The position numbers and the translations under genes are program-made. The notes under the pieces were generated by a model. The model was not told the origin of the DNA. It was given only the letters and a program-made list of their open reading frames with translations, and made no database searches. Shown piece by piece: positions 35,193 to 44,166 of a stretch of DNA of 64,000 nucleotides; position 1 is the first letter of the stretch, and every line of letters starts with the position of its first letter. The stretch lies in NCBI GenBank assembly GCA_021298355.1, contig JAJTEH010000002.1, positions 1 to 64,000 on the forward strand, written 5' to 3'. Source of the DNA: Flammeovirgaceae bacterium (GTDB lineage: Bacteria > Bacteroidota > Bacteroidia > Cytophagales > Cyclobacteriaceae).

Positions 35193-35471
35193 CTAGTCGC
35201 CACCATCTCCACCACCATCTCCACCGCTATCACCGCTATCGCCACTATCAAGGCTATCGAAAGAGTTGTCCCAACTATCAGACGATCCACCTCCATCAAA
35301 TTCTCCTCCTTGCCCTTTGAAATTTTCTGTTTCTGAGTTGTTATCAGCTGAATTTCCATAGGACGATGAAAAGTCTGTGTTGCCAGATCCGCTATCTCTG
35401 CCCGCGTAAGTTCCTGTTGTAGATTGTGGTTTTGCTGTCCACATTTTTTTTAAGAAGTCGAAAAATCCCAT
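35193..35471 (-). CDS. Small low-complexity Gly/Ser/Asp-rich protein
   Basis: 92 residues. An amphipathic start MGFFDFLKKMW is followed by a Ser/Thr/Asn-rich middle and a C-terminus made of SGDSGDSGGDGGGDGGD-like repeats, encoded by a simple triplet-repeat DNA stretch (35203-35260). No signal peptide or domain. It lies 9 bp after the HerA-like ATPase and is probably in its operon. The acidic disordered tail could bind cations or proteins; function unknown. Confidence 0.6.
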   Translation of the reverse strand: MGFFDFLKKMWTAKPQSTTGTYAGRDSGSGNTDFSSSYGNSADNNSETENFKGQGGEFDGGGSSDSWDNSFDSLDSGDSGDSGGDGGGDGGD

Positions 35472-35480
35472 AAGCTTTAT

Positions 35481-37025
35481 TTAAAATAATGATTTTCTGG
35501 AGCTTCGTCTTGTACTCGTACCGAACAACATACCAAAAACACCGCGTACTAATTCTTTTCCTACTTGTTTAACAACAGGCGAGGCCATCACTTCCTCAAA
35601 AGTTGATTTCTCTTTACGCGTGCTTGTTTTAGGTTGGTTTGCTTCAGTGTTCTGCGCTGTTTCTTTCGTTTCTGTTGCGGCCATTCTTTCGTTCAGTATT
35701 TCGAAAGCACTTTGCGGGTCGGTTTTTTCTTTATATTTTTTATAGAAATCGCTTTGCGTAAGTATTTGTTGGTAGTGCGATTCTTCCAACGGTCCCATAT
35801 ACGATGTTGGAGGCACTAAATGCGTTACCACTGTTTCGGTAGGTATTCCTTTTTCATTTAATACGGTAATAAAAGCTTGCCCTATGCCTAATTGCGTAAA
35901 CTGTTGTTCCATATCATAAAAATCTGATTTTGGAAAAGTTTTAATCGTTTCGCGCAAGGCTTTGGTGTCGTTAGGTGTAAAAGCCCGGATTACGTGGTGT
36001 ACCCGATTTCCTAATTGAGAAAGCACGTTGGCCGGAATATCCTGGGTAAGTTGTGAACAAAAGAAAATGCCAACTCCTTTCGAGCGAATTAATCGGATGA
36101 TCTGATCTATCTGGTCTAAAAAAGCTTTTGGTGCATCTTTAAAAAGTAAATGCGCTTCGTCTAAAAAGAAAACCAATTTTGGTTTTTCTAAATCTCCTGC
36201 TTCTGGCAATTGCTGGTAAAGTTCGGCCAACAACGAAAGCATGAAAGTAGAAAAAATAGCAGGTTGTGTTTGTATATCCGAAACGTTAAGCATAGAGATA
36301 ACACCCTTACCATCTACTTTTTCGAATAAATCTTGTATATCAAAAGAGGTTTCGCCAAATAATTGGTCGATGCCTTGTTGTTCTAGCGAAACAATTTTCC
36401 GTAAAATGGTGCTTGCCGTGGCAGACGAAATCTTACCGTAATCGGCTTTAATTTCTGCTGCGCCTGCACCTTCGCTTAAATAGTTGAGAACTTTCTTTAC
36501 ATCGTTAAAATCTACCATCGGCAGATTTTTATCGTCAGCATATTTAAAAATAATATTCAGTACCCCGGCTTGTGTATCATTCAATTCTAAAATTTTACTG
36601 AGCAATACCGGGCCAAACTCTGTAATGGTGGCGCGCATTTGTGCACCATTTTTACCACTTAACGAATAAAATTCGATAGGAAATGCAGTAGGTTGAAAGG
36701 AAACTCCTAATGCGTTTACTCTTTCGTTTATTTTTTCGTTGCTTTCTCCTTCTTTCGCCATGCCCGATAAATCGCCTTTCATATCGGGTATAAAAACAGG
36801 CACACCTGCATTAGAAAGTTGTTCGGCCAAAACTTGTAAGGTTCTTGTTTTGCCCGAGCCGGTTGCTCCGGTAACTAATCCATGGCGGTTCATCATCTTT
36901 AAAGGAAGATGAACTTTTGCATCTGCTATAATTTCGCCCTGTATTACGCCACTTCCTAAATGAATGGAAGCACCTTTTAGGGTGTACGACTGATTGATTT
37001 TTTCTACAAAACCTTGTTTACTCAT
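35481..37025 (-). CDS. HerA-like ATPase, DUF853 family (YjgR-like)
   Basis: 514 residues from the ATG at 37025; the frame extends upstream only through a TTG inside the neighbouring gene. Walker A is GATGSGKT (53-60), with PDMKGDLSGMA just after it, as in DUF853. Walker B is LVFFLDEAHLLF, and the DUF853-specific segments LELNDTQAGVLNIIFKYAD and IRSKGVGIFFCSQ are present. A charged linker and C-terminal basic tail (RRSSRKSLF) follow. Members resemble DNA-translocating HerA/FtsK ATPases; their cellular role is unknown. The DUF3078 gene lies 22 bp upstream and the small Gly/Asp-rich gene 9 bp downstream. Confidence 0.85.
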   Translation of the reverse strand: MSKQGFVEKINQSYTLKGASIHLGSGVIQGEIIADAKVHLPLKMMNRHGLVTGATGSGKTRTLQVLAEQLSNAGVPVFIPDMKGDLSGMAKEGESNEKINERVNALGVSFQPTAFPIEFYSLSGKNGAQMRATITEFGPVLLSKILELNDTQAGVLNIIFKYADDKNLPMVDFNDVKKVLNYLSEGAGAAEIKADYGKISSATASTILRKIVSLEQQGIDQLFGETSFDIQDLFEKVDGKGVISMLNVSDIQTQPAIFSTFMLSLLAELYQQLPEAGDLEKPKLVFFLDEAHLLFKDAPKAFLDQIDQIIRLIRSKGVGIFFCSQLTQDIPANVLSQLGNRVHHVIRAFTPNDTKALRETIKTFPKSDFYDMEQQFTQLGIGQAFITVLNEKGIPTETVVTHLVPPTSYMGPLEESHYQQILTQSDFYKKYKEKTDPQSAFEILNERMAATETKETAQNTEANQPKTSTRKEKSTFEEVMASPVVKQVGKELVRGVFGMLFGTSTRRSSRKSLF

Positions 37026-37047
37026 GGGATGGAAGAGAGTTATATGT

Positions 37048-37968
37048 TTATTTTTTCTCTTGATAGTTCTGGAAGGTATAGGCAAAACCTAAATTAAAAA
37101 GCTGGCTATACTGTACGCCACTGTCCTGATCGAAATCGTATAAGAGTATACCACCAACGTTAACATTGATAAATTTATTTACTTTAGCGGTAAGCATTAT
37201 ATCAAAACGATGGTCGATTGTTTTTGCTTCAAGAGTTTCGTAGTTGGCAAAAAGTAAGTAGCGCATTTTCAAGGTCATGTTTTTGGCAATTTCTTTATTG
37301 AAATCGGCTGTTAATTGAAAGGCCAACCATTCGAAACGTGTGGTGCTGGTAGAGTCTACACCATAAGGAGTTGGACCAACTGTTTTGGTAAATCGGGTGG
37401 GGTCGTTTACAATGGTTATACGAGGCGCAAAGGGAGAAACACGCATGTTAAAATAACTTACGGGTTTATATTCTATACCCCAGGCAGAAGTTATAAAGGC
37501 CGGAGCAAACAAATCGCTTATCAGCGCGCTTTGTTCTACACCTGCTGCATCTTTTTCGTACTTAAAACCTTCGGTAAATTGGGAAATGAAGTTTAAGGAT
37601 GAAAACAAATTGACTTTGTTGCTGATCTGATAACCAAATTTTGAATCGATAAAAATGCGATCCAGCGTTTTTCTAAAACCTTGTCCATCGTTGTTCACAT
37701 ATCCGTAGATCAAATCAAATTCGTTATCCCACGAGATCTTATCTTTTTTATACGATGCTTTGTAATTCAATAAAGTATTTAAACCGATCGAGTTTACTCC
37801 ACCGGCTTTCCAGTTAGATGAAAACGCGGCCTGGTTAAAGTTAAAGGCAAAGTTGAATTTCTTTTTCCAATTGGATGTTGAATCTACTTTTACTACTTGT
37901 GCTTGAAGTTGAATGGATAAAACAAGGCAAAGGCCTAGCACCACGGCCAAACGGTTGGAGGTTGTCAT
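37048..37968 (-). CDS. DUF3078 outer-membrane protein
   Basis: 306 residues with a signal peptide ending IQLQAQ. The mature protein begins WKKKFNFAFNFNQAAFSSNWKAGG, the family hallmark (split here as NFNQAAFSSNWKAGG), followed by alternating beta-strands and a C-terminal aromatic strand LFNLGFAYTFQNY, consistent with a 12-14-stranded barrel. The family is common in Bacteroidota and uncharacterised. It lies just upstream of the HerA-like gene on the same strand. Confidence 0.82.
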   Translation of the reverse strand: MTTSNRLAVVLGLCLVLSIQLQAQVVKVDSTSNWKKKFNFAFNFNQAAFSSNWKAGGVNSIGLNTLLNYKASYKKDKISWDNEFDLIYGYVNNDGQGFRKTLDRIFIDSKFGYQISNKVNLFSSLNFISQFTEGFKYEKDAAGVEQSALISDLFAPAFITSAWGIEYKPVSYFNMRVSPFAPRITIVNDPTRFTKTVGPTPYGVDSTSTTRFEWLAFQLTADFNKEIAKNMTLKMRYLLFANYETLEAKTIDHRFDIMLTAKVNKFINVNVGGILLYDFDQDSGVQYSQLFNLGFAYTFQNYQEKK

Positions 37969-38018
37969 AAGGTAAATTTTTATTGAAGTAAGGAAAAAAA
38001 GGGAAGAATCCCCAAAAA

Positions 38019-38432
38019 TCAGATGTTGTTCAATCGTATTTCATCTAAGGCCACTTCGGTTAAGGGCTTGGTGATGAATTTGATAACGTGGTTATTGTTT
38101 ACGATTTTATCAATATCGCGCTTGTTATCTGAGCTAGAAAGGATGATAACCTTGCATTTATTTCTTACCAATTCGTTGAATTTTTCGAATTCATATAAGA
38201 AAACAAAACCGTCTACGATGGGCATGTTGATATCAAGAAAAATTAAACTGGGAAGATTTTCCGCAATCGTTTGATTTTCACGTAAATAATCTAATGCAGA
38301 CTTACCCGAACTTTTAACCTCTACACGGTTAGCGAATTTGGTAATTTCTATAATTCTTTTGCTGATGAAGTTATCGGTGTCGTTATCATCCACCAGCATT
38401 ACTAAATCTATTGCTTTTGTTGCTGTTTGCAT
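38019..38432 (-). CDS. Single-domain response regulator (receiver only)
   Basis: 137 residues, one receiver domain. Acidic residues are in VMLVDDNDTDN, the phospho-acceptor Asp is in LIFLDINMPIVDGF, the Thr/Ser position in VIILSSSDNKRD, and Lys in FITKPL. All active-site residues are present, unlike the degenerate receiver at 491-871. This CheY/Rcp1-type protein has no output domain and must act through another protein. There is no kinase gene beside it. Confidence 0.9.
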   Translation of the reverse strand: MQTATKAIDLVMLVDDNDTDNFISKRIIEITKFANRVEVKSSGKSALDYLRENQTIAENLPSLIFLDINMPIVDGFVFLYEFEKFNELVRNKCKVIILSSSDNKRDIDKIVNNNHVIKFITKPLTEVALDEIRLNNI

Positions 38433-38532
38433 TAACTCTTCCGCTTGTCTTTTCTAATTTCGATTTTATTCAGTTACAAAAATACCTAATTTAAGTTAAT
38501 TCAACCTTACTTTTTTCGCGTTAATCGGAAAT

Positions 38533-40299
38533 TTAGCGATTTGTATTATCGATCTCTTTTTTGTTTACCTCTATTTTAATTTTGTCGCCAGGTTTTACAT
38601 CGAAATCTTTTTTATCATTCCAATCACAAATTTCTTTGATGGTTACTCCGTATTGACGTGCAATGGCGTAAAGTGTTTGGCCGGGTTTTACTTCGTGCCA
38701 GAGTACATTTTTTACGGTAGCGGCCTGGCTGGTTTGTTCGGTTAACTTTAGTTTTTGTCCGGGTTGTATGGTTGTACCTACCAGATTGTTTAGGAGTTGT
38801 AACTTTTCAACATCAATTCCAAATAACCTGCTGATGGCTGAAAGAGTTTCGCCAGGTCTTACTTCGTGTAGCCCATCCGCAGGAATTTGCCGCAGGGTTG
38901 GTAAGATTTTAGTTTGTTTATCGCTATCGGTGTTTTCTTTTTGCTCGGTTGTTGCCAGCTTTTCTTTTGTTTGAACAGGTAGTATCGATGCGCTATCGGT
39001 TGATAAAACTATTTCCCAATTAAATGTGGCGTTATCGAGTGTGGGTTCTTGCAGTGTTGTTAATTCTGATTGGTTTTCGTTTTTATTTTTTCGGGTAGTT
39101 AACCAAATGGTTTCTCCCGGTTGCAGAGTTTCGATTTTGTTTCGATTAAACTTTTTTAAGGATGTAAGCCGGATGCCTTCTTGTTGGCTAATTTGCCAGA
39201 GGGTTTGCCCTTCTTTTAGCTGGGTGTTTATCTTTTTGCTTTTTTTATGTTTTGCTTTTAAATAATAGGGCACATTGGTTTGTATTTTTTCGTTTCCGTG
39301 TAAATCGTTATAGCGCATAAAAGCTGGTAAAGAAAGTCCACTTTTTTGAGCCAATGCGCTAATGCTTTCGCCTCCTTGTGCATATACTACCGGTATGCCA
39401 TGCAGATATTGTTTTGCCGATTCTTTCGTTTTTGATTTTGTAGAAGGTTTGGTGGTTGTGCTTATCAGTTTTTCGGGTTGCGCAAGGGTACTGCCATCGT
39501 TTTTAGGTAAGATCAAAGCATATTGTTTATCATCGGGAATAACATTTTTGCGGATCCATAAATTAAGTGCTCGTAGTTTGGTTTCTTCTAAACCGGTTTG
39601 TTCTTGTATAGATTGAATGGTGTTGTTGCTTACCCAGGTAATTTGCAAGGAAGTATTTGAATTCGTTTCAAGTGCGCCTTCGAAAGCTATTTTATGGGCA
39701 AGAAATTTTTTTACATACCAATACGTTTGCGAGGTAATTGTCATGTGCCGTACGCCACTTTCTACATCGCGCACAGCACGCGATACACCGCCTGCACCCA
39801 TTTGGTATGCTTGTAGGGCGTATATCCAATTGTTAAACTGATAATTGTTTTTCTTAATATACCGTGCCGCTCCGCGTGTGGCCGATGCAATATTCATTCT
39901 TTCATCTACCACATCGTCTACGCGTAAACCTACTTCGCGGGCCGTAAAATCTTTGAATTGCCAAAACCCAACTGCGTTAGAAACGGATACTGCATCTCCT
40001 ATGAGAGCGCTTTCTTGAAGTACCAGGTATTTAAAATCGTTGGGCAGATTTTCTTCGGCAAATATTTTTTCGATGATGGGAAAATAGGCTTTAGCGCGTT
40101 CTACTTTAATTTGAAAATGCCTGGGAGATTGCATCAGCGCATCCACATCTTTTTGAATTTCTCTTCGTGCATCATCCCGAATAGTAAGGGTAATGCCGGC
40201 AAAATTCATTTTATGCGGAACTTCCGGAACAGCTAAAGGTTGTGCGAAAAGGGGTGAACACAGAATGGAAAGGCCAAAAATAAAAGCTCGTTTCAGCAT
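38533..40299 (-). CDS. LysM-containing lytic transglycosylase (MltD-like)
   Basis: 588 residues. A signal peptide ends LFAQ (20). The transglycosylase SLT domain (about 75-215) has catalytic Glu96 in YLVLQESAL and the motifs AVGFWQFKDFTAREVGL and NWIYALQAYQMGAGGVSRA. LysM or LysM-like repeats follow at about 298-345, 352-400, 478-522 and 533-580; the last two are the clearest (LHEVRPGETLSAISRLFGID, WHEVKPGQTLYAIARQYGV). It cleaves peptidoglycan glycan strands with anhydro end formation. The LysM domains anchor it to the wall. Confidence 0.9.
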   Translation of the reverse strand: MLKRAFIFGLSILCSPLFAQPLAVPEVPHKMNFAGITLTIRDDARREIQKDVDALMQSPRHFQIKVERAKAYFPIIEKIFAEENLPNDFKYLVLQESALIGDAVSVSNAVGFWQFKDFTAREVGLRVDDVVDERMNIASATRGAARYIKKNNYQFNNWIYALQAYQMGAGGVSRAVRDVESGVRHMTITSQTYWYVKKFLAHKIAFEGALETNSNTSLQITWVSNNTIQSIQEQTGLEETKLRALNLWIRKNVIPDDKQYALILPKNDGSTLAQPEKLISTTTKPSTKSKTKESAKQYLHGIPVVYAQGGESISALAQKSGLSLPAFMRYNDLHGNEKIQTNVPYYLKAKHKKSKKINTQLKEGQTLWQISQQEGIRLTSLKKFNRNKIETLQPGETIWLTTRKNKNENQSELTTLQEPTLDNATFNWEIVLSTDSASILPVQTKEKLATTEQKENTDSDKQTKILPTLRQIPADGLHEVRPGETLSAISRLFGIDVEKLQLLNNLVGTTIQPGQKLKLTEQTSQAATVKNVLWHEVKPGQTLYAIARQYGVTIKEICDWNDKKDFDVKPGDKIKIEVNKKEIDNTNR

Positions 40300-40308
40300 G
40301 TTGTAAAT

Positions 40309-40950
40309 TTACTTTTTTTGAATCATCAAAAGGCCATCTCGTACAGGTAAAAGTAAGGTGTTAACTCTTTTATCTTCTTTCATCCTTTCGTTAAATGCTG
40401 TAATGGCTGCTGTATCTTTATCCGTTTGGTTTTGCACTACCTTTCCACTCCATAATACGTTGTCAACTAAAATCCATCCACCGCTTCTTACTTTATCAAT
40501 TACTAAATCAAAGTAAGTGCTATTATTCTTTTTATCGGCATCGATAAAAACCAAATCGAATGTGTTGTGTAAAGTAGGGATGATTTGTTTGGCATCGCCA
40601 ATGCGATAATCAATTTTAGAATGTAATGCAGATTGACTGAAATGTTTACGCACACGGTTTTCTAATTCTTCATTGATATCGATTGTTGTAATCACCCCAT
40701 CAGGGGGTAACCCTTCTGCTAAACACAAAGTGGCATATCCGGTAAAAGTTCCGATTTCTAAAATGCGTTTGGGTTGCATCATGCAACTTACGGCAGCTAA
40801 CCATCGGCCTTGCAATTTACCCGATAGCATGCGTGGTAATAAAACGTTAGCATGTGTATCGCGTTCTATTTGTTGCAACAACGCGTTCGGTTCACTGGTG
40901 TATGTTTCAGCATAGTGCTGAATGGCAGGATGGGTGATAAACGTATCCAT
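40309..40950 (-). CDS. SAM-dependent O-methyltransferase (family 3)
   Basis: 213 residues. SAM-binding motif ILEIGTFTGYATLCLAEGLP, acidic loop TTIDINEEL, metal- and substrate-linked VFIDADKKNNSTYFDLV and VDNVLWSGKV. These match class I catechol-type O-methyltransferases (COG4122). Substrate not predictable. The gene begins 2 bp after the M16 protease ends, so they share an operon. Confidence 0.9.
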   Translation of the reverse strand: MDTFITHPAIQHYAETYTSEPNALLQQIERDTHANVLLPRMLSGKLQGRWLAAVSCMMQPKRILEIGTFTGYATLCLAEGLPPDGVITTIDINEELENRVRKHFSQSALHSKIDYRIGDAKQIIPTLHNTFDLVFIDADKKNNSTYFDLVIDKVRSGGWILVDNVLWSGKVVQNQTDKDTAAITAFNERMKEDKRVNTLLLPVRDGLLMIQKK

Positions 40951-40951
40951 A

Positions 40952-42181
40952 CTACGGATGCATGATTAAAGTAGAAATTTTTTCTGGTAGAAAAATTTGC
41001 TGTGCTACCTGTTGTAATTGTTTGGGTGTAACGGCATCGATCTTCTTAAATACGGTTGCGAGCGAGGGCACACGGTTATAATCTAAAAGGCTTCTGCCCA
41101 TCATCATCATTACATTTAAATTATTCTCTTCCGATAAGGCCATTTGTCCTTTAATTTGTTCTTTTAAGGAAGTTAGCTCCGAACGAAGCATCGGTTTATC
41201 CATCAGTTTATCTAATTCCTGATGCACCAGGTTCATGCACTTTTTTACTTGTTTTGGTTCTGTTCCAAAAAAGATGGCGAACATACCACAATCGGAATAC
41301 GGAATAAAATGGGCATCGATAGCATATACATATCCGTGTTTTTCGCGAATGCTTAGGTTAAGTCGGGAGTTCATGCCCGGCCCGCCTAATAAATTAGTTA
41401 GCATAAAGAAGGGCACTCTTTCTTGATTTTGCAAAGAAAATGCCTCTCCGCCTAAAGCAACTTTCGATTGCTTAATGGGTTTTTGTAAAGCTTGCTGCGC
41501 TATAAACGTTGCAGGTTGTATGCGCTTAGAAGTTACCTTATTCTTAAACTTTACTTTGCCTAAAAATTGTTTGCAAATTTTTTCTACTTCTGCGAATGAT
41601 ATATTGCCAACACAACTGAAAACAACTTTATCAGCTTGTAAATTACTTTCAAAAAACTGGAAGAAATCTTTTCGCTGAAACTGACTTACGGTTTCTCTTC
41701 TTCCTAAAATATTCATTCCCATAGGATGCGAACCAAAAATAATTTTTTCGAATTCATCTTGTAAAGAATCTTCCGGATTATCTTCGTACATCGACATCTC
41801 TTCCAGAATTACACTTTTTTCTTTGTTTAATTCTTTTGCCGGAAGTTCAGAATGAAAGGCAATGTCGGATAACAAATCCACTGCTCGTTTAAAATAGGGC
41901 AAACGAACCGATGAGAAGAAAACGATTTTTTCTTTATCGGTATATGCATTCAATTCTCCACCTACTGCATCGAGCGCAGTTAATATATCTAAAGATGTTC
42001 TCTTCTGTGTTCCTTTAAAGGCCATGTGTTCCCAAAAATGGGCAATCCCCTGGTTTTGAAAAGTTTCGTCTCTGCTTCCTATTCCTAAAAAAATACCACA
42101 ATGCACGATGTTGGTGTGGTTGAGTTGCTGATGCACAACACGAATGCCATTGCTTAGTGTTACCTGATTGTATTGCTTCAT
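40952..42181 (-). CDS. M16-family zinc metallopeptidase
   Basis: 409 residues from the ATG at 42181 (a GTG 51 nt upstream is less likely). The inverted zinc motif HFWEH (48-52) and a downstream acidic ligand region (EKSVILEEMSMYEDNPED) identify an active pitrilysin-type subunit. A C-terminal inactive M16 domain contains GGPGMNSRLNLSIREKHGY. There is no signal peptide, so it is cytoplasmic or of unknown export route. It resembles mitochondrial-processing-peptidase-like bacterial proteins. Confidence 0.9.
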   Translation of the reverse strand: MKQYNQVTLSNGIRVVHQQLNHTNIVHCGIFLGIGSRDETFQNQGIAHFWEHMAFKGTQKRTSLDILTALDAVGGELNAYTDKEKIVFFSSVRLPYFKRAVDLLSDIAFHSELPAKELNKEKSVILEEMSMYEDNPEDSLQDEFEKIIFGSHPMGMNILGRRETVSQFQRKDFFQFFESNLQADKVVFSCVGNISFAEVEKICKQFLGKVKFKNKVTSKRIQPATFIAQQALQKPIKQSKVALGGEAFSLQNQERVPFFMLTNLLGGPGMNSRLNLSIREKHGYVYAIDAHFIPYSDCGMFAIFFGTEPKQVKKCMNLVHQELDKLMDKPMLRSELTSLKEQIKGQMALSEENNLNVMMMMGRSLLDYNRVPSLATVFKKIDAVTPKQLQQVAQQIFLPEKISTLIMHP

Positions 42182-42337
42182 TCTTGCAAAAATACAAATT
42201 ATGTAGGCTATTGACAGGAAGTTTTTTTCCACTTACGAACATCTTTGACCGCTTGCGGTCGTTCATTTTTTGGAAGCCTTGAAATTATCTTAAAATGCAA
42301 GCAATACATGGCATTTAATTTGCAAAAGAAAAATAGT

Positions 42338-42589
42338 ATGGAAACTCAAAAAGTTAAAACCTGCTTTACCATTACGTTTACCACAGACCAATACCTTCAA
42401 GCTAAATCTTACGTAGAAGATATGCGTAAACATCCGGCCAGGGTGTATTGGCGAGGTAAAGAAGGTAAATCGGATGATGAATTAATTGTTGAACAAATTG
42501 CACACAGAATTTTGTCGGGCTTTTATAACGAAAATCCTTTTGCGGCTGGTAAACATATTATAAAGATGGATGCCGGCATTGCTTCTTAA
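42338..42589 (+). CDS. Small conserved-looking protein of unknown function
   Basis: 83 residues from the ATG at 42338 (another ATG at 42308; the longer frame upstream overlaps the opposite gene's leader). Sequence features: a beta-strand TCFTITFTTDQYLQ, a helix containing AKSYVEDMRKHPARVYWRG, a charged turn KEGKSDDELIVEQIA and a C-terminal helix. Soluble, no signal peptide. It is convergent with the nucleoside phosphorylase gene. Family not recognised. Confidence 0.55.
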   Translation: METQKVKTCFTITFTTDQYLQAKSYVEDMRKHPARVYWRGKEGKSDDELIVEQIAHRILSGFYNENPFAAGKHIIKMDAGIAS

Positions 42590-42591
42590 TT

Positions 42592-43461
42592 TTAAAGAAG
42601 GTTAAGGGTTTTTACAATTAAATCATCGACTACTTGATGCGCATTTTTCGCGAATTGATTTTTAACTCTGTTGGCGATAATGGCATTTAAGCTTATGCAC
42701 TCGTGTTGTAGCATTCTGCCTAATGCATAATAGCCGGCAGTTTCCATTTCGAAATTGGTTAACCAAAAATTACTTTCGGCATGATGAAAGTACGTTAGCT
42801 CTTCTAACAACTTCGGATATTTTGTTTCGATGCGTACCGTTCTGCCTTGTGGTGCATAAAAGCCTGGCGCTGTGATGGTGTTTCCTATTTTAAATCCGTG
42901 CGCAGATGAAAAAGTTTTAAGTAACGATTCGCTCCCTTTAACTACATAAGGTGTAAAACTTAGTTGTGTATGTTGTTGAATGTTGTTCGCCAACATTTTT
43001 TCATAATCGGTTTGGGGCAAAGAATAAAACTGCATAAGGTTATCGAAACCGATGGCGTAATCGCTGGCAATAAAAGTGCCGGTGGGTATATCTTCTTGTA
43101 TGGCCCCGCTTGTACCTACACGTATAATTCTTAGTTTTTTCTTTTTTGTTTTTGGTTCGCGTGTTTTTAAATCAACATTAACTAAGGCATCTAACTCCGT
43201 TAAAAATATTTCGATGTTATCGGTTCCTATTCCTGTTGAAATAACCGTGATGCGCTTGTTGTTGAATTTGCCTGTGTGCGTGATAAACTCACGCTTGTTC
43301 ATTTCAAATTCAATTTCGGTGAAATGTTGGCTTACCTGATCAACACGGTTTGGGTCGCCAACGGCAATAATGGTATCTGCAATCTGATGCGGCAATAAAT
43401 TTAAATGGTAAACACTGCCATCTTTATTTAAGATTAAATCTGTTTCAGATATTTTGCCCAT
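42592..43461 (-). CDS. Nucleoside phosphorylase, uridine phosphorylase-like
   Basis: 289 residues of the PNP/UDP phosphorylase superfamily. Phosphate-binding IIAVGDPNRVDQV, ISTGIGTDNIEIFLTEL, RVGTSGAIQ, and the ribose-binding TNFEMETAGYYALGRM are present. It should cleave a nucleoside (probably uridine) with phosphate to base and ribose-1-phosphate in pyrimidine salvage. An insert of basic residues (KTREPKTKKKKLR, about 118-130) is longer than in enterobacterial Udp. Base preference is not certain. Confidence 0.85.
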   Translation of the reverse strand: MGKISETDLILNKDGSVYHLNLLPHQIADTIIAVGDPNRVDQVSQHFTEIEFEMNKREFITHTGKFNNKRITVISTGIGTDNIEIFLTELDALVNVDLKTREPKTKKKKLRIIRVGTSGAIQEDIPTGTFIASDYAIGFDNLMQFYSLPQTDYEKMLANNIQQHTQLSFTPYVVKGSESLLKTFSSAHGFKIGNTITAPGFYAPQGRTVRIETKYPKLLEELTYFHHAESNFWLTNFEMETAGYYALGRMLQHECISLNAIIANRVKNQFAKNAHQVVDDLIVKTLNLL

Positions 43462-43494
43462 TACTTAAAGGTAATAGCTTTAGGTTAATTTTTG

Positions 43495-44136
43495 TTACGC
43501 ATTGTTTACTTTTTGTGCCGGATTTCCGAAAACTGTTTCACCTTTTTTAACCGGAGCAATCACCACACTTCCGGCTCCTATTCTTGCTTTCTCGCTAATG
43601 GTTAAATTGCCAACAATGGTAACGCTGGCGCCAATAAAACTTTCATTTTCTACAGTAACGCCATCGCCAAGCACCGAGCCTGGCCCAACCTGAACATAAT
43701 CGCCTAACGTTGTGCCAACTCCTATAACTGCATTGGCATGAACGATACAATGATTGCCTAACTTTACACCGGGCGCTAATCTTGCTCCTCTATCAATAAG
43801 GTTGCCATGCCCTAACGCTACATGCGAACCGATTGAACTATCTTTATGAATCGCATTTACTGTTTGTATATGGCGCACTTCATTAATCATGTCGGTTACA
43901 TGTTTCTTTAATTTAATATCATCTGTAGCAACAAAGGCTTCGCATTTTTTGCCGATTAATTTTAAAAAACCATCATCATCGGTTGCGCCAAGTACTACAA
44001 CTTCATCCAACTCTGTATTATGCAATGATTTAGTATCATCTAAAAATCCGTACACAACGTTGCCGTTGTTTTCGAATATGTCTTTTGCAATTCTGCCAAT
44101 TGTATTTGCGCCAAAAATAATTACCGGATTTTCCAT
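43495..44136 (-). CDS. NeuD/PglD-like sugar O-acyltransferase
   Basis: 213 residues. An N-terminal nucleotide-sugar-binding-like Rossmann part (VIIFGANTIGRIAKDIFEN, residues 4-22) precedes a left-handed beta-helix of hexapeptide repeats (about 95-200, with IGSHVALGHGNLIDRGA, NHCIVHANAVIGVGTTLGD). The fold matches sialic-acid or bacillosamine pathway acetyltransferases (NeuD, PglD). No sugar-biosynthesis genes lie next to it; the multi-TM protein at 44167-45420 is the nearest envelope gene. Substrate unknown. Confidence 0.8.
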   Translation of the reverse strand: MENPVIIFGANTIGRIAKDIFENNGNVVYGFLDDTKSLHNTELDEVVVLGATDDDGFLKLIGKKCEAFVATDDIKLKKHVTDMINEVRHIQTVNAIHKDSSIGSHVALGHGNLIDRGARLAPGVKLGNHCIVHANAVIGVGTTLGDYVQVGPGSVLGDGVTVENESFIGASVTIVGNLTISEKARIGAGSVVIAPVKKGETVFGNPAQKVNNA

Positions 44137-44166
44137 ATAAGAGATTTACGAAGCAAAATTAAATTA

